A stretch of 64,000 bases of DNA from Phytohabitans houttuyneae (GCF_011764425.1 NZ_BLPF01000003.1:1364001-1428000), one strand, 5' to 3'; shown: positions 7,027-15,850, counted from the first letter of the stretch. Notes: generated from the letters alone by a model not told the origin. A program made the numbers and translations.

Positions 7027-10000
7027 ATGCGCAAACCCCTAGCGGCGGCCGCCGTTGCCATACTCGCGGCCGCGCTGCTGGCCTCTCCCGCCAGCGCCGC
7101 TCAGACGATCGGCCTTCCCACCTTCTCCGGCCCCGCGGTCCCGCAGCCGCCGGTCGGCTACACCACCGCGAACATGATGCGGGCCATCTACGACGCCGAG
7201 GCGTCCGGCACCGACTTCTGGGTCGACCGCCTGCTGTCCCGCTCGGGCAGCGACCCGTCCGACGCGGACGGCGGCATCCTGATGACCCGCGGCCGCGGCG
7301 CGTTCATGAAGATCCACACGCCCGGGACCATCGGTTTCGCCGGCCGGGTGGCCTACTTCGAGAGCATCAGCGACCAGAGCGCGTACACGGTGGCGATCAC
7401 GCCCGGCACGTTCACCGAGCAGGCGGCGCAGCGCTGGCAGGCGCCCAGCCACTGGCGCAGCGTGCACACGTCCGGCTCGATCCGGGTCAACCAGACCAAG
7501 TTCATCACCGACAACAACGTGCTGGTGACCAACCTGTCGATCACCAACAGCGGCTCGGCGTCGACCACGCTGCAGCTGCGGGCCACCTCGCCGTACGCGA
7601 CCACCGCCAGCGGCAGCGAGCTGACCGGGCAGCGCGCCTCGTACAACAGCCTGACCACGCTCTTCCCGCGGCTGAGCGGTGACGGCGGGTTCGCCGTCAA
7701 CAGCGGCGGCCTCAACCGGTCGATCACCGTGGGCGCCGGGCAGACCGTCGAGGCCAAGGTGCAGATGGGCTTCGTCGTCAACGAGATCCCTGAGTCGCTG
7801 TCGGAGTACAACACGTACCGCGGCTTCAACAACGCGACCGCGTTCGCCACCCACGTGCGGGCGTACAACCGCTGGTGGGCCGAGAACGTCCCCTACATCG
7901 ACGTGCCCGAGGCCGCGATCAAGAAGAACATTTACTACCGCTGGTGGCTGATGCGCTTCAACAACTTCGACGGCGACATCCCCGGCCAGACCTTCCAGTT
8001 CCCGTCCTCTGTGGAGGGCGCGCTGGGCTACAACAACGCGATCGTGCTGACCCAGCCCATGCACATCGACGACCTGAAGTACCTGCGCGACCCGAAGTAC
8101 GCGTACGGCAACTGGCTCAACGTCGGCAGCGTCTCGCGCAACGGCCGGTACATGGACAACCCCGGTGACCCGGCCAACTGGTCCAACTCCTACACCCAGT
8201 ACATCTCCGAGGCCGGCTGGCGGGCGTACCAGATCCACGGTGGACAGCCGGCGATGCTGGGCAACTTCGCCCGCTACGCCGAGCAGGACGTCAAGGGGCA
8301 GCTCTCCTTCTACGACCACGACAACGACGGCGTGATCGAGTACGACTGGGGCGCGCTGACCGGCAACGACGCCGACGCGGTCTCGTTCCACTGGCGCGCG
8401 GGCTGGCTGGACCGGGCCGAGGGCGCGTACGTGTACAGCAACGCCCTCGCCGCCGTGCAGGCGTACACGCTGCTGGGCAACACCGCCAAGGCGAACGAGA
8501 TGCAGACGATCGCCAACCGGGTGCGCGACGGCATCATCAACCAGCTCTGGAACCCGTCCCGCAACCTGCTGGAGCACCGGCACGTCTCGACGAACACGCA
8601 CGTGCCGTGGAAGGAGATCAACAACTACTACCCCTACGCCGTCGGGCTGATGCCGAACACCGACCAGTACCGCCAGGCGCTGCGCCTGTTCGACAACCCC
8701 GCCGAGTACCCGATCTTCCCGTTCTACACGGCGAACCAGGTCGACAAGGCGGCGGCCGCCGCGGCCGGGCAGCCGGGCAGCAACAACTTCTCCACCATCA
8801 ACTCGACGGTGCAGTTCCGGCTGTACGGCTCGGCGCTGCGCAACTACCCGAACCAGTGGATGACCGCCGAAAACTACAAGCAGCTGCTCTACTGGAACGT
8901 CTGGGCGCAGTACGTCGGCGGCAACACCGCCTGGCCGGACGCCAACGAGTTCTGGGCGAACTGGAACGGCTCGTCCCGCAGCATCAACTACCGCTCGTGG
9001 ATCCACCACAACATCCTCGGCAGCAGCAACTGGACCGTCATCGAGGACGTCGCCGGGCTGCGGCCGCGCAACGACGCGCAGATCGAGCTGTGGCCGATCA
9101 ACATCGGGTGGTCGCACTTCGCGGTCAACAACCTGCGGTACCGCGACACCGACCTCTCCATCGTCTGGGACGACCCGAACGACGGCGTGACCCGGTACGC
9201 GGGCGTGCCGCAGGGCTACTCGGTGTTCGTCAACGGGCAGCGCGCGTTCACCGTCAACCAGCTGACCCGGGTGGTCTACAACCCGGCCACCGGCGCGGTG
9301 TCGCTGCCGGCCGGCGGCTCGGTCGCCTTCAACACCACCTCGCCGGTCAAGGCGCCGAACGCGGTGGCGCAGTCCTCGGCCCGCATGGTCGACATGTTCG
9401 CCAAGGCGGGCGTCGACCTCACCTCGACGCTGCCCAACCTGGCGCAGGGTGCGAGCGCGACCGCGTCGTTCACCGCCTCGGGCACGTCGACCGGCGCGGC
9501 GATCGACGGGTACACGATCAACGACCCGATCTGGGGCGCGGCGGGCTCGCCGAACACCCAGGACTGGTACGAGCTCAACTTCAACCAGTCGCGGACGGTG
9601 GACGAGCTGCGCCTGCACTTCCGGGACAGCCGCCCGCAGAACGCCACCTACCGGGCGCCGGCGTCGTACAACGTGCAGTACCTGTCCGGCAGCACCTGGA
9701 CGAACGTGTCGTCCCAGGTGAAGTCGCCGGCCACGCCGCAGGGCAACTACAACAACGTGCGCTTCGCGCCGGTCACCACCCAGCGCATCCGGGTTCAGCT
9801 GACCCACGCGTCCGGTTCCAAGGCGGGCCTGACCGAGGTCAAGGCGTACAACCGGGGCGGCACCATCCCCGACCCGGACCCGCCGACCGGCAACGTCGCG
9901 GGCTCGGCGACCCCGTCCGCGTCGTACACCTCCTCGTGGGAGAACGTGAACGCGATCAACGACGGGATCGACCCGCCGTCGTCGAACGACACCGTCAACC

Positions 10001-10317
10001 CCCGCTGGGGCACCTGGCCGAACGAGGGTGAGCAGTGGGCGCAGCTCACCTGGCCGTCGGCGGTCTCGCTCAACCGCGCCGAGGTGTACTTCTTCGACGA
10101 CGGGCAGGGCATCGACCTGCCGGCCTCCTGGCGGCTGCAGTACTGGAACGGCAGCACCTTCGTCGACGTGCCCGGCGCGGGCGGCTACCCGGTGGCGGCC
10201 GACCAGTACAACAACGTCACGTTCAACACGGTGAGCACGACGCAGCTGCGGGTGGTGCTGCAGAGCGCCGCGGACTCCGTCGGCCTGCTGGAGGTGAAGG
10301 CGTATCCGCCGACGTAG
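7027..10317 (+). CDS. Secreted large glycoside hydrolase (MGH1/GH63-like helical barrel) with two discoidin domains
   Basis: 1,096 residues. A Sec signal peptide (MRKPLAAAAVAILAAALLAS, cleavage after ASA near residue 24) precedes a beta-rich N-terminal region and, from about residue 285, a helical-barrel-like region with many Trp/Tyr/Asn clusters (YYRWWLMRFNNFDGD, FPSSVEGALGYNNA, WRAYQIHGG, TVQFRLYGSALRNYPNQW). Two F5/8 type C-like carbohydrate-binding domains follow (about 800-940 and 955-1095), split by a DPDPP linker. The barrel pattern resembles mannosylglycerate-hydrolase-like enzymes; the substrate is not known. TAGGAG lies 6-11 bases upstream of the ATG. It acts outside the cell. Confidence 0.75.
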   Translation: MRKPLAAAAVAILAAALLASPASAAQTIGLPTFSGPAVPQPPVGYTTANMMRAIYDAEASGTDFWVDRLLSRSGSDPSDADGGILMTRGRGAFMKIHTPGTIGFAGRVAYFESISDQSAYTVAITPGTFTEQAAQRWQAPSHWRSVHTSGSIRVNQTKFITDNNVLVTNLSITNSGSASTTLQLRATSPYATTASGSELTGQRASYNSLTTLFPRLSGDGGFAVNSGGLNRSITVGAGQTVEAKVQMGFVVNEIPESLSEYNTYRGFNNATAFATHVRAYNRWWAENVPYIDVPEAAIKKNIYYRWWLMRFNNFDGDIPGQTFQFPSSVEGALGYNNAIVLTQPMHIDDLKYLRDPKYAYGNWLNVGSVSRNGRYMDNPGDPANWSNSYTQYISEAGWRAYQIHGGQPAMLGNFARYAEQDVKGQLSFYDHDNDGVIEYDWGALTGNDADAVSFHWRAGWLDRAEGAYVYSNALAAVQAYTLLGNTAKANEMQTIANRVRDGIINQLWNPSRNLLEHRHVSTNTHVPWKEINNYYPYAVGLMPNTDQYRQALRLFDNPAEYPIFPFYTANQVDKAAAAAAGQPGSNNFSTINSTVQFRLYGSALRNYPNQWMTAENYKQLLYWNVWAQYVGGNTAWPDANEFWANWNGSSRSINYRSWIHHNILGSSNWTVIEDVAGLRPRNDAQIELWPINIGWSHFAVNNLRYRDTDLSIVWDDPNDGVTRYAGVPQGYSVFVNGQRAFTVNQLTRVVYNPATGAVSLPAGGSVAFNTTSPVKAPNAVAQSSARMVDMFAKAGVDLTSTLPNLAQGASATASFTASGTSTGAAIDGYTINDPIWGAAGSPNTQDWYELNFNQSRTVDELRLHFRDSRPQNATYRAPASYNVQYLSGSTWTNVSSQVKSPATPQGNYNNVRFAPVTTQRIRVQLTHASGSKAGLTEVKAYNRGGTIPDPDPPTGNVAGSATPSASYTSSWENVNAINDGIDPPSSNDTVNPRWGTWPNEGEQWAQLTWPSAVSLNRAEVYFFDDGQGIDLPASWRLQYWNGSTFVDVPGAGGYPVAADQYNNVTFNTVSTTQLRVVLQSAADSVGLLEVKAYPPT

Positions 10318-10331
10318 GCGATCGGCCCGCA

Positions 10332-10346
10332 TAGGGTAGGGGTATG
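10332..10346 (+). promoter_or_regulatory. Leaderless promoter for the aldo/keto reductase
   Basis: TAGGGT (10332-10337) lies exactly 6 bases before the ATG. In actinomycetes this TANNNT-N6/7-ATG layout marks transcripts that start at the A of the start codon. No well-spaced ribosome site competes with it. Confidence 0.55.
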
Positions 10347-11312
10347 GACTACGTACGACTCGGCTCGACCGGCCTCAAGGTCTCCCGGATCTGCCTCGGC
10401 ATGATGAGCTACGGCTCCACCCAGTGGCGGGAGTGGGTCCTGGACCAGGAGGCGGGCGAGCCGATCGTACGGCGCGCCGTCGAGCTCGGCGTCACCTTCT
10501 TCGACACCGCCGACGTGTACTCGGTGGGCGCCAGCGAGGAGGTGACCGGCAAGCTGCTGGACAGCCTCTTCGCCCGGCGCGAGGACTACGTGCTGGCCAC
10601 CAAGGTCTACAACCCGATGGGTGACGGCCCCAACGACCGCGGCCTGTCCCGCAAGCACATCATGGCCTCGATCGACAGCTCGCTGCGCCGGCTCGGCACC
10701 GACCACGTCGACCTGTACCAGATCCACCGGTGGGACTACGACACGCCCATCGAGGAGACGATGGAGGCGCTGCACGACGTGGTGAAGGCCGGCAAGGCCC
10801 GCTACATCGGCGCCTCCAGCATGTGGGCGTGGCAGTTCGCCAAGGCACAGCACGTGGCGAGCGCCAACGGCTGGACCCGGTTCGTCACCATGCAGAACCA
10901 CTACAACCTGATGTACCGCGAGGAGGAGCGGGAGATGCTCCCGCTCTGCCTCGACCAGGGCGTCGGCGTGATCCCGTGGAGCCCGCTCGCGCGCGGCCTG
11001 CTGGCCCGCGCCGGCAAGGGCGGCACCACCCGGGCCGGCAGCGACGCGTTCCTCAAGGAGCTGTACCAGGACTCGGACGTGGCCGTCGCCGAGGCGGTGG
11101 CCGCGCTCGCCGAGCGGCGCGGGGTGCCGAGCGCGCAGGTGGCGCTCGCCTGGCTGCTGCGCCAGCCGGCGGTGACCGCCCCGATCGTCGGCGCCACGAA
11201 GCTCCCGCACATCGAGGACGCGGTCGCCGCCACCGAGCTGTCGCTCACCGACGAGGAGGCGGCGGCACTCGAGGCGCCGTACGCGCCGCACGCCGTCTCC
11301 GGCCACGTGTGA
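10344..11312 (+). CDS. Aldo/keto reductase
   Basis: 322 residues, NADPH-dependent (alpha/beta)8 barrel reductase. The catalytic tetrad is visible as Asp in FFDTAD, Tyr in VYSVG, Lys in VLATKVYNP and His in QIHRWD. The C-terminal cofactor stretch PIVGATKLPHIEDAV is standard. It is closest in style to the YajO/Tas-like group that acts on small aldehydes and ketones; the natural substrate is unknown. It has its own leaderless promoter and ends at a strong shared terminator facing the chitinase gene. Confidence 0.92.
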   Translation: MDYVRLGSTGLKVSRICLGMMSYGSTQWREWVLDQEAGEPIVRRAVELGVTFFDTADVYSVGASEEVTGKLLDSLFARREDYVLATKVYNPMGDGPNDRGLSRKHIMASIDSSLRRLGTDHVDLYQIHRWDYDTPIEETMEALHDVVKAGKARYIGASSMWAWQFAKAQHVASANGWTRFVTMQNHYNLMYREEEREMLPLCLDQGVGVIPWSPLARGLLARAGKGGTTRAGSDAFLKELYQDSDVAVAEAVAALAERRGVPSAQVALAWLLRQPAVTAPIVGATKLPHIEDAVAATELSLTDEEAAALEAPYAPHAVSGHV

Positions 11313-11317
11313 CGGGT

Positions 11318-11356
11318 CGCGGGCCGCGCCCCACCGGTGAGGGGGCGCGGCCCGCG
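11318..11356. terminator. Bidirectional terminator between reductase and chitinase genes
   Basis: A perfect 15-bp GC stem (CGCGGGCCGCGCCCC and its complement) with a 9-base loop sits between two convergent stop codons, 6 bases from one and 14 from the other. Confidence 0.75.
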
Positions 11357-11369
11357 GTTTCCGACGGGA

Positions 11370-12752
11370 CTAGGGCAGGCGCCACTGCTGGTTGGCGCCG
11401 CCGAAGCAGTCCCAGATCTGCAGCCGCGTGCCGTCCGCCGAGCTGTTGCCGGTGGCGTCCAGGCACCTGCCCGACTGCGGGTTGCGCAGCGTCAGGTTCG
11501 ACTGCGCCTGCCACACCTGCGAGCCGGTGCCGTTGCAGTCGTAGAGCTGCACCTTCGTGCCGTTGGCCGTACCGGCCGCGGTGACGTCCATGCACTTGCC
11601 CAGCGCGCGGAGCGTGCCGTCGGAGCCGACCGTCCACTGTTGAGCGTTGGTGCCGTTGCACGCGTAGAGCTGGACCGCCGCGCCGTTCGCGGTGCTGGCG
11701 CCGGCGACGTCCACGCACTTGCTGGCGATGCCGAGGATCTGGCCGGTGCGGCCGCCCGGCGGCGGGGTGGTCGGCGGGTTCGGGTTGCCGCCCGTGGCCA
11801 CCTCGTAGATCGCGCTCACCAGCGAGTTGGCGCCGGTGGCGTCCTGGGACAGCTCCCAGTTCATCATGCCGCCGCCGTTGGCCATCATGTACTGCGTCTT
11901 GCGCTTCACCGTCGGGATGCCGTTGTAGCACTGCTGCGCGCCGCCGGCGGTGGTGCAGTCGCGGTTGGCGTTGGCGGGGTCCATCGAGACGAGGTTGGCG
12001 TACGTGTAGTAGCCCGGCCGGCTGTAGAACGGCACGCCCATCACGGTCTTGCTCGCCGGCAGGCCGCGCGCCTTCCACGCGTTGACGTTGCTGACCGCCC
12101 AGTCGTAGTTGGCGTGCGGGCTGCCGCCGTCGTACGTCATGATGTTGAGGAAGTCGACGTAGCCGAAGACGGCCGGCTGCACGCCGTTCGCCGTGGTGCC
12201 GCCGGAGACGACCGCGGCGGTGAGCAGCTTGCCCCGGCTGTGCATGGCGGTGCTGAGCTGCTGCATCAGCAGCGTGAAGTTGTTGCCCGACGCGCCCGGG
12301 TCCGGGTACTCCCAGTCGATGTCGACACCGTCCAGGTTGTACTGCGTGACGAAGTTGACCATCGTGTTGACGAACGTGGTGCGCCCGCCCGAGCTGGCCG
12401 CGAACGTCTCGAACGCCGAGTCGTTGCCGTCGTTCCACCCGCCGACCGCGATGAGCACCTTGACGTTGTTGGCGTGGCCGAGCGAGACGAGCTGCTGGAG
12501 CTTGGCGATGTTCTCCACCGGCTGGATGGTGCCGTTGGCGTTCGGCAGCGCGAACGAGTAGTTGATGTGGGTCAGCTTGCTGTACTGGATGGTGCTGACG
12601 TTGCCGGACCAGGACGGCATGTAACCGACGCTCTTGAAGCCGTTCGGCAGCACGGCGGCGCTGGACGTGGCCGGGTTGAGCACCGCGACGAGCGCGGCGG
12701 CCGCGACGGTCGCGGCCGCGCCGACCAGCGCGGTGAGGGCCCTTCGTGACAT
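11370..12752 (-). CDS. Secreted GH18 chitinase with C-terminal ricin-type lectin domain
   Basis: 460 residues. A signal peptide (about 1-33, ending SSAA) leads into a GH18 barrel (about 36-320). The catalytic DGVDIDWEYP (DxxDxDxE) is near residues 139-148, with the glutamate as proton donor, and the QYMMANGGGMMNWELSQD strand is also typical. After a PNPPTTPPPGG linker comes a beta-trefoil ricin B domain (about 333-460) with QxW repeats (NAQQWTV, GSQVWQA, ANQQWRL). It would cut chitin outside the cell. An AAAGGA ribosome site supports the start. The gene lies beside a ROK regulator and an LPMO gene, a chitin-use cluster. Confidence 0.93.
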   Translation of the reverse strand: MSRRALTALVGAAATVAAAALVAVLNPATSSAAVLPNGFKSVGYMPSWSGNVSTIQYSKLTHINYSFALPNANGTIQPVENIAKLQQLVSLGHANNVKVLIAVGGWNDGNDSAFETFAASSGGRTTFVNTMVNFVTQYNLDGVDIDWEYPDPGASGNNFTLLMQQLSTAMHSRGKLLTAAVVSGGTTANGVQPAVFGYVDFLNIMTYDGGSPHANYDWAVSNVNAWKARGLPASKTVMGVPFYSRPGYYTYANLVSMDPANANRDCTTAGGAQQCYNGIPTVKRKTQYMMANGGGMMNWELSQDATGANSLVSAIYEVATGGNPNPPTTPPPGGRTGQILGIASKCVDVAGASTANGAAVQLYACNGTNAQQWTVGSDGTLRALGKCMDVTAAGTANGTKVQLYDCNGTGSQVWQAQSNLTLRNPQSGRCLDATGNSSADGTRLQIWDCFGGANQQWRLP

Positions 12753-12822
12753 CGACGATCCTTTCGGTAGTCGTCCGGTCGCGGGGCCGCCCGCCGACAG
12801 CGGAACCGCGCAGGTGTCACAA

Positions 12823-12852
12823 AGGTTAGGAAGCTTTACTATTAATAGTCAA
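12823..12852 (-). promoter_or_regulatory. Chitinase promoter with a 12-base palindrome in the spacer
   Basis: On the minus strand TTGACT (12852-12847) and TAACCT (12828-12823) are spaced by 18 bases, giving a leader of about 65 bases. Overlapping the -35 side is the perfect palindrome ACTATTAATAGT (12838-12849), a likely operator. The stretch is strikingly AT-rich for this genome. Confidence 0.5.
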
Positions 12853-12860
12853 TACAAGCA

Positions 12861-12870
12861 TTGAAATAAG
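12861..12870 (+). promoter_or_regulatory. Possible ROK half-site upstream of the chitinase
   Basis: TTGAAATAAG occurs here, about 110 bases before the chitinase start, and again at 14233-14242 before the ROK gene, in the same orientation to its gene. GAAATAA is one arm of the TTATTTC-N6-GAAATAA site used by the ROK proteins Mlc and NagC. Only a half-site is seen. Confidence 0.35.
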
Positions 12871-12912
12871 TTGTTGCCCGTTCCCGTGCGCCTGGTGCGG
12901 TGACCACTGACG

Positions 12913-12996
12913 TTTCCGGGTCCGCCCGCGCAGCGGGCGGACCCGGAAACCCTGCGCCCGGCAGGGCCTGGTTCGCCGGGTTCCCCGGCGAACCAG
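12913..12996. terminator. Hairpin array downstream of the ROK gene
   Basis: Two perfect stems follow the ROK stop codon: 13 bp with a 3-base loop (12968-12996) and 17 bp with a 3-base loop (12913-12949), with a smaller CCCTGC/GCAGGG hairpin between. Stacked like this they are probably a tandem terminator that shields the chitinase promoter. Confidence 0.75.
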
Positions 12997-13009
12997 AGTG
13001 GTCGACGCA

Positions 13010-14209
13010 CTAGCGGGCGCCGCCGGAGGTCAGCAGCCGGGCGACCGGCAGCGTCGCCGCGCCCACCGACACCGCGTCCGGGCCGAGCCGGCACAGCTCG
13101 ATGGACGCCTGCCCGTACGGGTGGCGCAGCGCGTGCGCGGCCGCCACCTCGCGGATGCGCGGCAGCAGGGCGCCGCCGAGCGCGAGCCCCGCCCAGCCGC
13201 CGAGCACGATCCGCTCCGGGTTGAACAGGTTGATCAGGTTGGCGATGCCGGCGCCCAGGTACCCGGCGGTCTCCTCCAGCACGCGGGCCGCGGACTCGCC
13301 ACGCTCGGCGCCGGCGACCAGTGCCGCGATCCCGCTCTCCTCGTCCGGCCCGGGGACCGCGCGGCCGCGCCGGGCCACCCGCCAGCGGTCGAGCACCGCC
13401 TCGGCGCCCACGTACGCCTCCAGGCAGCCGTCCGCGCCGCAGCGGCACCGGCGCCCGCCGTACACGATCGTGGTGTGCCCCCACTCGCTGGCGCTGCTGC
13501 TGACCCCGCGGTAGCTGACGCCGTCCGTGAGCACGGCGGCACCGACGCCGGAGCCGACCAGGGCGATCACCACGTGGCGCGCGCCGCGCCCGGCGCCGAA
13601 CCACATCTCCGCGCGGCCGAGCGTCTTGGCCCCGTTGTCGAAGTACAGCCGGGCGTCGGTCCCCTCGCGGAGCATCGCCTCGAGCGGCACGCCCTCCCAG
13701 CCGAGCGTCTGCGCGTGCACCGTCGCCGACTCGCCCTGCTCGACCACGCCGGGCACCCCGACGCCGACGCCGAGGAGCGACTCGTGCGGGATGCCGGCGG
13801 CGGCGGTCACGGACGCCAGGCCCGAAAGGATGTGCCGCACCACCGTCTCCGGCGCCGGCCGGGCCGACTCGATCGGGTGGTCCGCCTTGGCGAGGCCGGT
13901 CATCGACAGGTCGAAGAGCTCCACCTGTACGCGCGTCTCGCCCACGTCGACGCCGACCAGGTAGCCGTAGCCGGGGCGCACGCGCAGCAGCGTGCGCGGC
14001 CGTCCGCCGTCGGAGTCGACCGCGCCGGCCTCCTCGACGAGCCCCTGCTCCAGCATCTCGCCGACCAGGTTGCTGACGCTGGCCGCGCTGAGCCCGGTGG
14101 CGCCGGTGAGCTCCTGCCGGCTCAGCGGCCCGTCGTGGTAGAGCCTCGACAGCAGCACCGCCCGGTTGCGGCGGCGCATGTCCCGTACGGTCGCTCGCTT
14201 CGCGTCCAC
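13010..14209 (-). CDS. ROK family transcriptional regulator
   Basis: 399 residues. The N-terminal winged helix-turn-helix (about 10-70; SRQELTGATGLSAASVSNLV) is fused to a sugar-kinase-like ROK domain (about 80-390). That domain has the DNGAKTLGRAEMWFG stretch, the HTTIVYGGRRCRCGADGCLE zinc signature near residue 255 and the GGWAGLALGG C-terminal loop. Members sense sugars, often N-acetylglucosamine or xylose. The place between a chitinase and a chitin-active LPMO suggests control of chitin use, which is an inference. A GAAATAA motif near its own promoter recurs before the chitinase. Confidence 0.92.
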   Translation of the reverse strand: MDAKRATVRDMRRRNRAVLLSRLYHDGPLSRQELTGATGLSAASVSNLVGEMLEQGLVEEAGAVDSDGGRPRTLLRVRPGYGYLVGVDVGETRVQVELFDLSMTGLAKADHPIESARPAPETVVRHILSGLASVTAAAGIPHESLLGVGVGVPGVVEQGESATVHAQTLGWEGVPLEAMLREGTDARLYFDNGAKTLGRAEMWFGAGRGARHVVIALVGSGVGAAVLTDGVSYRGVSSSASEWGHTTIVYGGRRCRCGADGCLEAYVGAEAVLDRWRVARRGRAVPGPDEESGIAALVAGAERGESAARVLEETAGYLGAGIANLINLFNPERIVLGGWAGLALGGALLPRIREVAAAHALRHPYGQASIELCRLGPDAVSVGAATLPVARLLTSGGAR

Positions 14210-14232
14210 CGACCCCGCACTTCCGCCACGTG

Positions 14233-14242
14233 TTGAAATAAG
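14233..14242 (+). promoter_or_regulatory. Possible ROK half-site upstream of the ROK gene
   Basis: TTGAAATAAG, 24 bases before the ROK start codon, identical to the copy upstream of the chitinase. This fits autoregulation by the ROK protein, but no second arm is visible. Confidence 0.35.
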
Positions 14243-14294
14243 GGGTCCAACCTACCGTGCGGCCGGGAGCGCGCCCACGCCCCCCGCCCTCCCA

Positions 14295-14356
14295 GTTGAT
14301 CAGGGAGTTGGTGGGCGTGTCGGCCGGCGATCCGCCCCACGAACTCCCTGGTCAAC
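14295..14356. repeat. 62-bp palindromic element, copy 1
   Basis: Outer arms GTTGATCAGGGAGTT and AACTCCCTGGTCAAC. It ends 7 bases past the stop of the minus-strand DUF305 gene. Exactly the same length as the copies at 27795 and 39285, and its GAGTT/AACTC stem differs from GACTT/AAGTC in copy 2 in a paired way. Confidence 0.75.
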
Positions 14357-14363
14357 CGCGAAG

Positions 14364-14956
14364 CTAGCGGGGGGTGGCGTCGAGGAGCTTCTGCATCTGT
14401 TCGATCTGGGCGGTGCGGGACTGCTCGATCCGCCGCGCCAGGTCGACGAGGCGCTGGTAGGCGCCGCTGGCCGCCTCCATCTTGGCGAGCTGGATGGCGT
14501 CGCCCTGGTGGGCCATCATCGTGTTCAGGAAGCGGCGCTCGAACTCCGCCCCCGTCGACTCGCGCAGCGCGGTGACCTGCTGCTCGCTCGTGCCGGGCAG
14601 CCCGCCGTGCGCGGCGTGCGGGTCCTCACCTCCCGCCGGGGCCGGCGCCGACTCGGGCGCGCCGGAGCCGGCGAGGATGCCGGCCATCAGCTCGACCTCG
14701 TCCTCCTGGGTCACCTCGATCGCGGCGGCCAGCTCCACAAGCTCGGCGCGGCCGGCCTTGGCGTGGCCGAGCCCGGCCAGCTCCACGCCCTGCCGGTGAT
14801 GCGGCAGGATCATCTGCAGGAACATGACGTCGGTGTTGTTGAGCCCCCGACCCGCGTGTCCGGTGTGGACGGCACGGGCGCCGGCGGGCTCCCGGCGGTG
14901 CCGGTGCAGCCGGCGAGCAGCAGCACCGCGACCAGGGCGACCACGCGACGTGACAT
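14364..14956 (-). CDS. DUF305 family lipoprotein (one-base frameshift)
   Basis: About 197 residues when repaired. The first frame gives a lipoprotein signal (MSRRVVALVAVLLLAGC, lipobox LAGC at residues 14-17). The second frame gives a ferritin-like DUF305 protein with its two marker blocks, NNTDVMFLQMILPHHRQGVELA and RRFLNTMMAHQGDAIQLAKME. The frames meet at a run of five C (14844-14848, + strand); a sixth would join them. Members are exported, often His/Met-rich and linked to metals or copper; no function is proven. It is transcribed away from the LPMO gene, from a shared AT-rich region. Confidence 0.82.
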
Positions 14957-14980
14957 CGACACTCCCAACCGTAAAGAAGA

Positions 14981-15042
14981 TTAAGAGTAAGGCGCGCATC
15001 TTCTCTTAACAATATTTACAGATCGTGTCACGCCGATGTAAC
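14981..15042. promoter_or_regulatory. AT-rich divergent promoter region of the LPMO and DUF305 genes
   Basis: TTAAGAG (14981-14987) and CTCTTAA (15003-15009) form a 7-base inverted repeat across 15 bases. To the right TTTACA (15015) and TGTAAC (15037), 16 bases apart, could serve the LPMO gene with a leader of about 50 bases. The inverted repeat is placed as an operator would be. Confidence 0.4.
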
Positions 15043-15096
15043 CTCTCGCTACCCACGGCCGGATTCCCCTGTTTCCCCCCACAAGGAGAGAGCTGG

Positions 15097-15834
15097 ATGA
15101 ACCTACGACGAAAGGTCGCGGCGTTCGCCGGTGGCATCGCGGCCCTGCCGCTGGTGCTCATCGCACTGCCGTCGAGCCCGGCCAGCGGGCACGGGTGGAT
15201 CACCTCGCCACCCAGCCGCCAGGACATGTGCGCCACCGGCAGGGTGGCCAACTGCGGCCCGATCCAGTACGAGCCGCAGAGCGTCGAGGGCCCCAAGGGC
15301 CTGCGCAGCTGCAACGGCGGGCTGGCCCAGTTCGCGGTGCTCAACGACAGCTCCCGCTTCCCGGCGACGAGCACCGGCAGCACCGTCACGTTCAACTGGC
15401 GGCTGACCGCGGCACACCGGACGACTACCTGGGAGTACTGGGTGGGCAGCCGGCTGCTCGCGTCGTTCAGCCAGAACAACCAGCAGCCGCCGTTCTCGCT
15501 GTCACACACGGTCAGCGGGATCCCCAGCGGCCGCCAGACGGTGCTCGCCATCTGGAACATCGCCGACACCCCGATGGCGTTCTACGCCTGCGTCGACCTG
15601 CAGGTCGGAGGCGGCGGCACCAACCCCACCACCCCGCCGCCCAACCCCACCACGCCACCGCCGAACCCGACCACACCCCCGCCGTCCCAGGGCGGCACGT
15701 GGGCGGCCGGCACGGCGTACGCGGTGGGCGCGCGCGTCACCTACGGCGGCAGGACGTACCAGTGCCTGCAGGCCCACACCGCGCTCGCCGGATGGGAACC
15801 CCCGAACGTCCCCGCCCTCTGGCGCGCGGTCTGA
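15097..15834 (+). CDS. AA10 lytic polysaccharide monooxygenase with CBM5/12
   Basis: 245 residues. The signal peptide ends just before His32, which becomes the N-terminal His of the copper brace (HGWITSPPSRQ). A second conserved His is in LTAAHRTTTWEYW and the axial aromatic region is AIWNIADTPMAFYACVDL. The catalytic domain (about 32-170) is short, like chitin-active AA10 enzymes. A Pro/Thr linker of three NPTTPPP repeats leads to a C-terminal CBM5/12 chitin-binding domain (about 197-243, WAAGTAYAVGARVTYGG). It oxidatively cleaves crystalline chitin and would help the nearby GH18 chitinase. AAGGAGAG supports the start. Confidence 0.93.
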   Translation: MNLRRKVAAFAGGIAALPLVLIALPSSPASGHGWITSPPSRQDMCATGRVANCGPIQYEPQSVEGPKGLRSCNGGLAQFAVLNDSSRFPATSTGSTVTFNWRLTAAHRTTTWEYWVGSRLLASFSQNNQQPPFSLSHTVSGIPSGRQTVLAIWNIADTPMAFYACVDLQVGGGGTNPTTPPPNPTTPPPNPTTPPPSQGGTWAAGTAYAVGARVTYGGRTYQCLQAHTALAGWEPPNVPALWRAV

Positions 15835-15850
15835 CGCCGCGCTGAGACCC

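Noticed and set aside
7039-10332. A 1,097-codon open frame antisense to the large glycoside hydrolase.
   Set aside because: Arg/Val/Gly-rich with no domain pattern; it mirrors the GC-rich third positions of the real gene, which has signal peptide and domains.
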